Program-made: the position numbers and the translations under genes
From: Arabidopsis thaliana
Taxonomy: Eukaryota; Streptophyta; Magnoliopsida; Brassicales; Brassicaceae
Reading direction: 5' to 3'
Assembly: GCF_000001735.4 (NCBI RefSeq)
Contig: NC_003074.8
Location: forward strand, 12,524,101 to 12,588,100
Length of the DNA stretch: 64,000 bases
The notes under the pieces: generated by a model
Told to the model about the DNA's origin: nothing
Seen by the model: the letters and a program-made list of their open reading frames with translations, nothing else
The model's database searches: none
In this document: positions 42,192 through 52,499 of the stretch, one piece after another
Layout of the letters: each line of letters starts with the position of its first letter
Numbering within the stretch: position 1 is the first letter of the stretch

Positions 42192-45100
42192 TCACACATA
42201 GATCCCTTCACAGTCAGGTTGGGCATTCCTATCATCATCAACCAAGTCATCTGCAAGGACATCCATGTCTACTAATACTGGCAATGGCCCAACGTCTGCA
42301 TTACCAGATTCAGCATCTTCTGCACTGTATCTTCTAGTAGAACCTCTCATAGCTACATACCAACTCGATGATTCATCTGCCCTTGAATAAAACACTTGCT
42401 TTGCTTGAGATGCTAGTATATATGTATCTCTTGCAAAGGAAACTTGACTTTGGTTAAGGTTGACAAGTATGAAGCCATCTTCTTCCTTTACTCCATTTCC
42501 TATATTTGCCCATTGACACCGGAATATAGGAATGTAGAAGACATTGTAATCAAGCAGTATAATATCCACCACTCAGCCATAATAAGACACAACATCAACC
42601 ATTGGGGTATTGTCCTTTGAACTAGCTATACACATTGTTGTCGCCTCATGCAACACACCACAGTTCTGAGTCTGCCTATCAATTGAAACTGTATGAAACC
42701 GATTGCTATTGACTATGTAACCCGCGTAAGACCTTGCGCATAGACGAGGACCATATGCTAACCACTTAACTGTATCTTCATTATGAGAAGTCATAGGTAT
42801 CAATTTAAAAAAAAACAAGTGTCGTTTACTATATAGATAGCATCTCAGAGAATAAAACAATACAAAACCAGAAAATTTACCTGTTCTTTTAACCAAGAAG
42901 CAAATTTCTGAGAATGTGTATTCCATAAAAATCCTGAATCCCGTCTACACCTTTCACTAGAATCTTGTAGATGTTCTAGGTGCATGCTAAAATTGAAAGA
43001 AAGCAAAACATCATCTAAACCATTGTGAATATCCTAAAAAATTAATAAAGAGTAAGTTAAGAGAATAGCTTACTCCACATAAGGATCAAGCTGCGCCATA
43101 TTATGAATCACCGCAAGATGTGCTATGTTCTTCTCATTCTCAGTAAGAGTAATTGAAGTGGCTGCTGATATAGGTCGACCCTCCAATATAGAGCAGTTCT
43201 CATAATCAGCATTTCTTTCAATTTCCTCTTCAGCATTTGTTGTCTTTTTCAGTAAATCACTGCAGAATCGCATACATTCCTCAGCAAGATATGCTTCAGC
43301 AATACAACCCTCTGGTCTTGCAGTGTTTCTGACAAAATCCTTGAGAACTTTCATGTACCTGAAGATAAAACAGCTACCTTTAAGCATAAAAGTATTCTGT
43401 AAAAGAAAAAACATTATAAGCTAGTGGATTGTACCTCTCAAATGGGTACATCCAACGGAAATGAACTGGTCCACATAAACGAGCTTCCCTGCCTAAGTGG
43501 ACTGTCAAATGCACCATTATATCGAAGAAACTTGGAGGAAAGAACCTCTCAAACATGCAGATAGTTTCCACAATTTCATTCTCCATTGCAGAAACCTCTC
43601 TGTCAATAACTCGCTGACACAGTTTGTTGAAGAACGCACATAAGCGTCCAATAGCTATCCTAACACCTTTAGGTAACAAACCTATAAATGGATAACATTG
43701 AAGATTAAAAACAACACAGCAAATTATGCAAGAATTTCAGCTAAAAGAATTCATCTTATACCTCTGATTGCAACTGGAAGAAGTTGTTGCATCAACACAT
43801 GATAATCATGTGATTTAAGTCCTTTAATAGTAGAATCTTCTATCTTCACACATCTGGAAATATTAGAACAGTAGCCATCTGGACCTCTGAAGTCAAATAA
43901 CCGCTTATAGAATACTTTCTTCTCTGTTTTGGACAAAGACCAAGGAGCTGGAGGAAGGTAGGTTCTTTGTCCACGGGCTTGGGGATGTAAATCCTTCCTA
44001 ATACCAAGCAGTTGCAGATCTTTTCGAGCTTTAATACCATCCTCTGACTTCCCACAATGCAGCATTGTAGAGACAAGGCTAGCAGCAACATTTCTCTCCA
44101 CGTGCATCACGTCTAAGTTATGTCTAACCGGCATTTCCTAGACAAAATAGTAACAGATAATAACTTTAATGGCTACGACATTTATTTTTCAAAACTTACT
44201 CCAAATAATCTGAACTTGAATAACTTTGATAATAAATCATACCTTCCAATACTCTAACTTGAATAAGATTGAGCGCTTCTTCCATCTTGAAAGCTCATCT
44301 TCATCTAATTGTTCTTCCTCTTCTTCTGATGCAATGGATTCATCATCAGTACCAAAAGCTGATCCAGTACAATCGTTCATCTTCCTCTTTCTTCCTTTTA
44401 CTTTTACATTTCCAAAATCAGAGTTGATATATGTTATGACCAGTCAGAATCCTACCTCTTCTTCCATTCTCAGCTTTACCATCAAACCATGCTTTCTTTC
44501 GCCTATAAAGATGTGTGGGTGACGGAGACTTCCGATGAGACATATACACGTGCTTTCTGCAATTACTCAACCACAAGCTATCTGTGTGCTTCCCGCATAT
44601 TGGACAACCCATTTTGCCTTTTACTTTGCAGCCTGCTAGATTTCCATATGCAGGAAAATCCTGGATGGTCCACAGAAGCATTGCTTTTAACGTGAATGTT
44701 GTGTGACTGAATGCATCATAAGTTAACTCTCCCTTTTCCCACAGATGGTTGAGATCATCTATTAGCGGTTCTAGATACACATCTATATTGTTTCCAGGTT
44801 GAGTTGGACCAGGAATCAGCAATGTCAACATTATGTTCTCCTCTTTCATACACTTGTCAGGTGGCATGTTGTAGTTGACTAGCAAAACAGGCCATGCACT
44901 ATAGTTAACATTCTTCATGTTGAAAGGGTTAAACCCATCTGTGGAGATTCCAAGCCTAACATTCATTTGATGGATACTTCTGATTCATTTGATCCCATGT
45001 CACAGAATCTACCGGATACGCATTTTTCCATCGGTGCTCTTGTTACTGAAATGCCACCGTAAGTCTTTCGCCATGTCCTCTGATCTGAACATCCTCTTGA

Positions 45101-45978
45101 GACGTGGAATGATCGGAAAGTACCTAAGTACTTTCTGTGGATTACCTTTCTTCACCTCACCAGTTCGCGTGTTAATCTTCCATCGTGAAGAATTGCATTT
45201 AGGACAACTGTCGAGCTTCTCAAACTGATTTCTGAATAAACAGCAGTCATTTACACAAGCATGTATCTTTTCATAACCCATATCAAAAGTTTGAAGAAAC
45301 TTCTTCACCTCGTACAAGGATGTGTGCAAGACATTACCCTTGGGTAGCATATTTGACAAGGACTCGAGTAGCAGATCAAAACTTCTATCAGACCAACCAC
45401 CTTGAGTCTTTAGCCTAAAGATTGAAACAATCGTAGAGAGCTTATTGTGATTTGTGCAACCTGGATAGAGAGGTGTTTCTGCATAGCTAGCTTTGTTGAA
45501 AACTCAACTTCTTCCTTATCACCAGCCTCATCAACATCACCTTGACTAACCAGCTCTTCATCTATAAACTCAGCAGCTTTGAACAACCCAAAAATCTCTT
45601 GGTTCCACTGACTTGCGTTCTTTCTATAATCAGATACTGATTTCACTTCTCCATGATGATACCAGTCGTCCCCCAACTTATAACTCCAATCCATTCCCCT
45701 TGTTACAAGATGATCAACAACATCAGCAGCTAAGTGACGATCAACGTTGCGACAGTCAATACACGGGCAAATAATCATCGCATTTTCTCCTAAACCTGCA
45801 GCCACATACCTCACAAAATCCCAAGCACCACTCTCATAACCAGGATCGGTTCTGCATAGAAGTAAGATGAAAGCAAAAAACCATTTACAAAATTTAACAT
45901 ATCAATTAAACCACTATATACATGACTATAACATGTTTTCACATACCTGTTAAGATGAACCCATGACTTGTCGACCAT
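42192..45978 (-). pseudogene. CACTA transposase TNPD/TNP2-like (Transpos_assoc, Transposase_21, DUF4218, DUF4216)
   Basis: This is the cut-and-paste enzyme. Exon 1 (45978-45947) is MVDKSWVHLNR, spliced by GT-AG to exon 2 at 45851 (TDPGYESGAWDFVRYVAAGL; CPCIDCRN, the zinc-like Transpos_assoc domain). Frameshifts occur near 45475 and 45010-44970. Transposase_21 follows: CPKCNSSRWKINTRTGEVKK, VRLGISTDGFNPFN, YSAWPVLLVNYNMPPDKCMK, LLWTIQDFPAYGNLAGCKVK, CPICGKHTDS, KAWFDGKAENGRRG. After an intron (about 44240-44137) comes PVRHNLDVMHVERNVAASLV. Then DUF4218-like LPKGVRIAIGRLCAFFNKLC, MVHLTVHLGREARLCGPVHF, RWMYPFERYMKVLKDFVRN with GCIAEAYLAEEC, and DUF4216-like VVSYYG / WYVAMRG at the C-terminus. 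The domain order is canonical. Frameshifts and a lost segment rule out activity. Confidence 0.88.
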
Positions 45979-46334
45979 TATTTGTGCTTACCCATAAAAA
46001 AAAAAACAGACCCATAAGAACACCAAACAAAAATATATATTCATATTTTCACATTCACAGCAACAGTTCATTAAAACCAAATAGCAAACAACCAATTCAT
46101 CAGTCAAATCTTAAACAAATCAATCAAATACGAATTTCATTGTGAGAACTAGCCTCTGTGTTCTGATGCCAACAGGCAGAAGATGCAGGCAGAAGATCCG
46201 GCTGTGATATGTGATCAATGTTTAAAACGGTCAAAAATCAAATACTTGTAAATACTCAAGAACTCAAATACATTAACTGGATGTTTTATACCTTTCAGGT
46301 GTATGAGATCAGTTGGGTTCGAGAGATTTTAGGG

Positions 46335-46640
46335 TTGTTACAGAGACAGAGAGAGAGACGGAGGCGGAGGGAGACGGAGGTGGAGAGAGACAGAGGTGGA
46401 GAGAGACAGAGGCGGAGGGAGACAGAGGCGGCGAGAGACGGAAACAGAGAGAGACGGGGGCGGAGAGAGACGGAGGCGGAGAGAGACGGAGGCGGAGAGA
46501 GACGGAGGCAGAGAGATACGGACGCGGAGAGAGACGGGGGCGGAGAGAGACGGAGGCGGAGAGAGACGGAGCGAATGGAGACGGAGGCGGAGAGAGACGG
46601 AGCGAATGGAGACGGAGGCGGAGAGCGACGGATCGAATGG
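46335..46640. repeat. Purine-only minisatellite GGAGGCGGAGAGAGAC
   Basis: A 16-18-bp unit (GAGAGAGACGGAGGCG and variants) is repeated about 17 times, with almost no T on the + strand. It lies between the CACTA right end and the TNPD start, so in the 5' leader or promoter region. Long overlapping ORFs here in several frames are artefacts of the repeat. Confidence 0.95.
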
Positions 46641-46944
46641 AGGTGTTGAGAATCGAGATTCAGTCAACACAAATTTCACCTCTTTTTTTTTTTTTTTTTT
46701 CCTAAGTGTAAAAGAGATGAATTTAGTATATGAAATTGACACTTTTTTGTTTTGGGGGAAAAGCCCAATTATTTTGCCTCCAAAATACACCTTTACCCGC
46801 TATAATACTGATTTATGTTCGCGCTTAAAGTAAACTATATACTAGCGGTAATATAGTGCTACGAAATACTTGGCAATACGATTTTGGCACTTTAGTAGCA
46901 GTTCGTGAATTCGTGCTACAACGACCTGCTACCGAAACTCATAT

Positions 46945-46955
46945 TTCTTGTAGTG
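46945..46955 (-). repeat. CACTA terminal inverted repeat (right end)
   Basis: CACTACAAGAA on the minus strand. It is followed by ATG, a possible 3-bp target duplication, and then the intron of the lysyl-tRNA synthetase pseudogene. Confidence 0.85.
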
Positions 46956-47009
46956 ATGTGTTCAGATAAAGATACAGAATAATATGTCGTAATCAGAAAA
47001 TATAGGAAC

Positions 47010-47454
47010 CTGGAAATCCAGTGACACCAACGATATCTCCACGCTTAACATGCTAATGTTAAGTACTGACGCATCACAAGGGAAAAAAACTCTAGTTAAA
47101 CTACATATATAAAAAACAAAAAAGAACAACTATCTCTCTAATTAAAACCAATTAGTCACCTCGCATCAGTCATAACTTGGATCTTAGAACCACGATTATG
47201 TAGATCATAGAAGAAAAGCTTGTCAGAGGAAGATCTCTTGCTCATTATTCGTCCTACCAAAATTCAAAAAAACATTGAACATATAAACTTTTTTTTCAGT
47301 ACAACAAACTTCATGGATGGGTGTATCATACCGGCTAGAGAAACTTCGTCATCTTCAACAGACTCTTCTTTGCTTAAAGTAGTATACTTGGCAATGGATT
47401 CTGTCCCTTTTACTTCTGCACTGCAAGATACCTCAATCTGTTCTCAAAGTATTG
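47010..47454 (-). pseudogene. Lysyl-tRNA synthetase gene fragment with introns
   Basis: Three exons on the minus strand resemble the N-terminal OB-fold (anticodon-binding) region of plant lysyl-tRNA synthetase. Exon 47454-47332: QYFENRLRYLAVQ, a premature stop, KGQNPLP, then in a shifted frame EESVEDDEVSLAG. Exon 47253-47160: [18 protein letters not shown] and KIQVMTDA; the codon split across the intron rebuilds L-A-G-R. Exon 47052-47010: HVKRGDIVGVTGFP. Introns have GT-AG ends, so this is a genomic, not processed, copy. The stretch usually between QVMTDA and KRGDIVGV is missing, and the next intron is cut by the CACTA terminus at 46955. An upstream ORF (47664-47529, KSAQQLAYRFYIEATKDEFP) may be part of the transcript but does not look like the synthetase. 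Confidence 0.75.
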
Positions 47455-47475
47455 CTGCAAATTGAAATATTCAGA

Positions 47476-48642
47476 AAACTTGCAATCCGTGAGATACATA
47501 GGAAATTGAATGGTTATATGTATATACCGTTTGGTCCATATTTTCAACATACTACCATCGATTTCTTGCTTTGGGAACTCGTCTTTGGTGGCTTCAATGT
47601 AAAATCGATACGCAAGTTGTTGGGCTGATTTTTTACTAATCCCAATTGGGTTTAGTATAATCAAGTTGTGTGAATAAGAAATGGGCCTTAATGGTTAGGT
47701 CCAGTTCGTGGTGGAGCTCCGGAGATGTCGGGTCAAATAGTGAACGTGACAAAACAAGTCGTTCTGTTTCAAGTTCCTAGAGACTCGCTGGTCGCTTCTT
47801 CAAAGACCATGAGAATAGGAGTCGTTGAGAGTCAAGTCCACTACTCCTAGACTTCCGATTGATGTCGGTTGAGTTTGTTGAAAAACAAATTCAAAACCTA
47901 GTAATCTAAATTTCTATAAAAACCAACTCTTCAAGTCTTTGAGAGACATAGTGAAGTATTTGATCGTTACACACAAACAGCAAAAGCTCTAACAATCTCT
48001 CTCTCTCAAAAGTAAGTCTCGAGAGTATCGTAATAACTATGTTCGCTAGAGCTGCGTTTCGAGTGATGCGAAATAAGTTTATAAAGGTTATATCCTGGGA
48101 TCCTTGAATCACACAGAAACCGTCACACTACGGGTGATTCAAAGGGTTAAGAAAAGAGTTCATAACTCGACTCCTCTCACGTTCTTACCTTAATGTTTGT
48201 GATTTCGATTTCAATTGCCTTTATGTAGTGTTTGCTAATTTTAGCTCCTACCCTCTTAACCCTTTGAATTCGTTTTGTTCTATAAACATTAACGGTTTGG
48301 AATTGAAACTTCAAAAACGTGGGAAGCTTGGGAGTATGTACATTGACTTTACTGGTTGCGATCGTTAAACGTCAAACTCACTGTGACAGAATTTGCGTGT
48401 CTTGGACGTGTTTCTTTTGAGAACAGAGAAAAATCACTTGAATTCTCTGTGGAGGTTCGAAATTTAGTGTTACGTTGGTGCTACCTCAGCTTGGAATTGC
48501 GATTTTAAGCTTGAGTATATAACCTGCAGCTTGTTATCTCTACAAAGGAATCATCAATCCACAGCTTGGTTTTGAAAATTTAAGATTATCAAAACTTGCT
48601 TTTTGGATTTATTTGTGGCAAGTAGAAGTCTCTGTTTTTTTA
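47476..48642. other. Unassigned region, possibly copia LTR/leader
   Basis: No ORF is supported. TCTATAAAAACC (47913-47924) is TATA-like and is followed by a CT-rich leader with TCTCTCTCTC (47997-48006). This resembles an LTR promoter of the copia whose gag lies at 49984-52490, but no PBS was found. Confidence 0.3.
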
Positions 48643-49503
48643 TTGGGAAAAAACCCAAAAAAACCGCCATTTATTTTTAATTTGGCCGTTTAATACCTCT
48701 AGTATTTAATTTGGAAGAAAAATACCTTAGTTAATTTTAGTTGCCTATTAAAACTTTCGTTATTTAAAAAGTTGGTATAATCGTACCTGCGAGTTAACCC
48801 TAAATCTTTAGCACTAGAATTGTAAACCCTAAATCTTTAGCATTATAATTGAATTGAGGAAATCTCTAATTGAAAAATGAGAAGATCTAGGGTTTAACCT
48901 CAATTGAAAGAAGAGAGAAAAATAAGTATTGGCTGATTTGAAATAAGAAAAGCCCAGATGAATTTGAGGAGATTAGATCAAAATCCAAATCGATTTAATT
49001 CTTCAATTGCTTTCATTGTTAAGTAAATCTGTCAGAAATCTGAATCAAAAAGATGAAAAGACTAGGTAGCGAAACGATAAATATGGTGATTGAGTGAGAA
49101 GAGTAACTAATGAAACTGAGAAGAAGAATCGAGGAAGAAGATGAAAGAAAAAACAGCAAAAAAAAACGTTTAAAAAGGAATAAGGGGGTTTCGAACCCAG
49201 ACTCATGAGAAAAATAAGCAAATGTTTAACCATCTGACTAAGACAATATATTCGTGAAGTCAAGAAAAGCGATTGTATATATTTACTTAATTACTATGAG
49301 TTAAGTTTTGACCACAGTTAACGATTCCGTTAGGATAGTCAACAGAAGTTAACTCGGATGTACGATTATACCAACTTTTTTTAAAACAAAAGTTTTAATA
49401 GGCAACCAAAATTAACTAAGGTATTTTACTTTCAAATTAAATATTAGAGGTATTAAACGGCCAAATTAAAAATAGATTACGGTTTTTTTTAGGGTTTTTT
49501 CCC
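48643..49503. mobile_element. Long-TIR element (MULE-like), about 860 bp
   Basis: About 160 bp at the left (GGGAAAAAACCC, TTTTTAATTTGGCCGTTTAA, AAAGTTGGTATAATCGTACC) is repeated in inverse orientation at 49345-49503 with small differences. Long TIRs and no transposase suggest a Mutator-like non-autonomous element. The flanks are T-rich on both sides, so a 9-bp duplication cannot be called with certainty. The interior includes a tRNA-like segment. Confidence 0.75.
49187..49245 (-). other. tRNA-like segment with A-box and B-box like motifs
   Basis: The minus strand reads TAGTCAGATGG (A-box like, 49230-49240), then CTGGGTTCGAAACCC with a consensus B box GGTTCGAAACC (about 49187-49198). Downstream T-runs could stop Pol III. 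The spacing is shorter than or near that of a tRNA, and the cloverleaf is poor, so this is a tRNA relic or SINE-like promoter rather than a functional tRNA. Confidence 0.4.
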
Positions 49504-49983
49504 TTTTTTTTTTAATTTCTTATGTTGTAAATATAAACATATAACTAGACGTGATTTGAATTTGAATGCCTTATAATCTGCAGTTTTATTGGTTTTGTGA
49601 AACCTGAACCTTTAGTTTGTTTTATGCAAATCTAAAATTGTTATCAGACTTTGAATTGTGATTCTTGTCATTAACTGCAGTTTTTGGCTTGTATTTTTCT
49701 GGTTTTGCTAAAATCTGCAACGTGTTGTCTTTCACTTGTTTGCTAATTGTTTTGATTAACAATTGTCTTTTGCAAAACCTGCAACGTCTAAGTGGTTTTT
49801 AATTAACAATTGGCTTTAAAACAAATTGCAATTGTTTATTGAATAACGTGGAGTTAACGAAATCTGGTACTTGGCTTTGCTTTCATTTGTGTGTGTGCAA
49901 ATAGAAACATTAATCAAGTGTAACCTGCAGTTTTTCTATTGATAACTCACGATACTGATCTGGTTTTGTGTTTATTTCCAGAC
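49504..49983. other. Non-coding leader of copia remnant
   Basis: AT-rich sequence with repeated CTGCAG/CCTGCA words and TTATTTCCAG just before the ATG at 49984. No ORF is supported. Confidence 0.4.
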
Positions 49984-52490
49984 ATGTCGAGTGAGAACGT
50001 CAACTTCTCAACGTCGCTGAGGTCACCAACTGTGGGGGTGAAAGTGAAGTTGAAATTCAGTTTGGTACTCTCCCTCCAGTGAAAGTAGCGACACTTGAAC
50101 GTGTGCAAACTGCAGGCCCTTAACAATTTCAACTTCCAGCGGCAAATTCAGCAGGTCTCCTTCCCGACAAGCTCGGTGGGAGCTCATCTAAGATGTGGCA
50201 GAAAAAGATGTTTTTCTGCTTGATAACACTGAAGCTGAGCCAGTACAGGCGTAAAGAGAAACCGATCCTTCCAGCGAACAACACGAACCCTCATGCACTT
50301 GCGAGCGTTCATACGTGGGAACATGGCGATTTCCTGTGTAAAGGATATATCCAAAGCCGCCTCTTTGATCTGTTGTACAACATTTACTCTAATGTGGAGA
50401 TTTTTAAGAGCATCCACATTGGTTAATCCCATTATGGGTGGTGTCTCAACTTTATTTAATTATAAAATTAGTACTATTTTAATTTGAAGACATTTATTAT
50501 TGTTGTTTTAATTGATCATCTCCCATTGGTGATCCTTGAATGGGTGTCTTTTAAAAAAACAAAATATTAGTAAAAAGTTTATTGTAACAAATTTTGGTTA
50601 ATTGTTATGCAAAATAAGAAAAATTAAAATATAAATTGTAATTCTAGTGCATTGATAAAAAGACAAATATATTACTTTATAAAAACGTTTAAAAATAATT
50701 TAGAATACAAAAAAAAAAAAAAAAAAAAAATTCAAACCTAAAACATGAGAAAAACAAGAAAACAAATAAGTTGAATGATAAAAGGGTGAGTTTAAAATAT
50801 ATACATGGATAAACAATAAATTAAGAATTTATACATAAAAAACTATTATTTAGGTAAATAGGAAAGAGAAATAAAATATAAACCAAAATTATCTTTCTTT
50901 TTTAGATTAATTACAGAAATATCATCGATTCAAAATAACTTTAATATTTGTAAATAAGTATATAACTATTTGTTTAACAAGGTAACATATATAATAACGT
51001 GATAAATTTACATATTATATGTTAAACAAATATTTATCAATTTAAAATTATGGATAAGTATTTTTATTTATATATATATATATAAACACAATAAAATACA
51101 TCATGTTACATAATTAACATGATAACGATTATAACAACATGTTACATAGAATAATAGCATGCTGGTAAGATAATCGATATATGAATAATATTTATTTGAA
51201 CGTACTAATGTTTCATTTAACGTACTAATGTTTTTTTCTGTCAGTTAATTATCAATTCTTCTGGGTATAGATAGTCATATTACCCATGATAAAAACATAT
51301 AAAAGCATGATCAAGATCATAATTCTCTCAGATCAACTTTTTGCCAAAAATAAACAGTAACTCTAACCAATCTGCTCCTGACACGTAGGATGTCTTAGAT
51401 TTTCTTCAGCATGTCTTTTGTGTCTCGCCAGAGACACGAGCCTTCCCAGTTTCATCAATATTTTTTTTAATTAATATTAAGAATTATATTTTAATTAGAA
51501 GACACACATTTTATTGTGCAATGCGGATGGTCTAAGGAGTTTTGCAACTCTCTGGATAAGAAATATGGAACGGAAGATGCTGGATCACAGAAATATGCAA
51601 TGGCGAAGTTTCTAGACTACAAAATTTAGGACTCACGGCCTCTGATGGTGCAAGTCGAGGAGCTGACCAATCTTTTGCATGAGGTACACGCGGAAGGAAT
51701 GAGGATATGCGAGACATACCAAGTAGCTTGTATGATAGAGAAGCTTCATCCGGGTTGGAACGACTTCAAAAATTACCTCAAGCTGAAGAGGAAGAGGATG
51801 AGTCTTGAAGCCCTCATCGTTAGACTCCGCATCGAATCAACGAATAGAAAACAAATGGCAGTTGGTGTGCAGATTGTCGACCCCAATGTAAATGTGGCAG
51901 AGCTCAAAACGCCGAACGAAGAAAAGTGGCAGAGCTCAAAACGCCGAACCAAAAAAAGTGGCAGAACAAGGGGAAAGGGAAGGTTGGTCCGCAAAAAACT
52001 CAAAAGTTTAAAAAGAAGTCTTGTTACAAGTGTGGTAAGGAGGGCCACAAGTCTTTTGAATGTCGCAAGAAGAAGGCTTCAAATAAGAATGAAGATAAAG
52101 TAACTGAAGAAGACATGTGTGCTGTCGTCACTGAAGCCAACGTTGCTGAAAGTCATCCTAAGACTTGGTGGTTCGATACTGGCGCCACTAGGCACATATG
52201 CCTCGACAGGTTGATGTTTTCTAGCTACGTAAAGAATAAGAGTGATGAGGAGCTCTTCATGGGGAACTCAGCCACGTCAATGATTGAAGGCTACGGGAAA
52301 GTCGTCTTAAAGCTCACCTATGGATGTGAGCTGATTCTGACCGACGTGGTTTATGTGCCTGACATGCGCAAGAATTTAGTCTCTGGTTCTCTCCTGAGCA
52401 AGCACAGATTTGCTTTCAAGATTGATGTGGATAAGCTAGTCATCTCGAAAACATACGCAAGTGATAAGAAGAAGAAACAAACTAAAACTT
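49984..52490 (+). pseudogene. gag: Ty1/copia gag and protease remnant, split by a Harbinger-like element
   Basis: The + strand codes for a copia gag: MWQKKMFFCLITLKLSQYRR, HTWEHGDFLCKGYIQSRLFD and LLYNIYSNVEIFK. It is interrupted at 50408 by a 1.1-kb insertion and resumes at 51533 as EFCNSLDKKYGTEDAGSQKY. After a TAG near 51625 come VEELTNLLHEVHAEGMRICE and LHPGWNDFKNYLKLKRKRMS. A 36-bp tandem duplication (AGCTCAAAACGCCGAAC, about 51900 and 51936) shifts the frame. A zinc knuckle (CYKCGKEGHKSFEC) and protease (WWFDTGATRHICLDRLMF; VVYVPDMRKNLVSGSLLSKH) follow. Coding ends at KTYASDKKKKQTKTF, and integrase onward is absent. Clade not assigned. Confidence 0.85.
50405..51535. mobile_element. PIF/Harbinger-like MITE with TAA duplication inside copia gag
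   Basis: The element (50408-51532, 1125 bp) starts GAGCATCCACATTGG and ends with the inverse of GACCATCCGCATTGC, 15-bp TIRs with three mismatches, flanked by TAA at 50405-50407 and 51533-51535. Removing the element plus one TAA restores an open gag frame through ...SNVEIFKEFCNSLDKK, which proves the insertion point. The interior is AT-rich without ORFs, with a 22-bp A run near 50710 and a GTACTAATGTTT direct repeat near 51205-51235. Three-base TWA duplications and these TIRs indicate PIF/Harbinger. Confidence 0.85.
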
Positions 52491-52499
52491 TCTAATGAG

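Larger units (their letters stand above)
39187..46955 (-). mobile_element. CACTA (En/Spm-like) DNA transposon, right terminus present, left terminus not found
   Basis: The right terminus on the minus strand reads CACTACAAGAAATATGAG (ends at 46955), the common plant CACTA TIR. Inward lie GTAGC/GCTAC subterminal words, a purine-rich minisatellite, then two minus-strand genes: a TNPD/TNP2-like transposase (45978-42192) and a TNPA-like second protein (42059-39187). The 3-bp target duplication cannot be tested because the left end is missing or too degraded; the element may extend to about 36300. Both genes are broken by frameshifts but keep several GT-AG introns. Confidence 0.82.

Noticed and set aside
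46313..46833. Several 130-150-residue Arg/Glu-rich ORFs on both strands
   Set aside because: Products of the purine minisatellite, open in every frame because the unit lacks stop codons.
49187..49260. Functional tRNA gene
   Set aside because: B box is good but acceptor and anticodon stems do not pair well.
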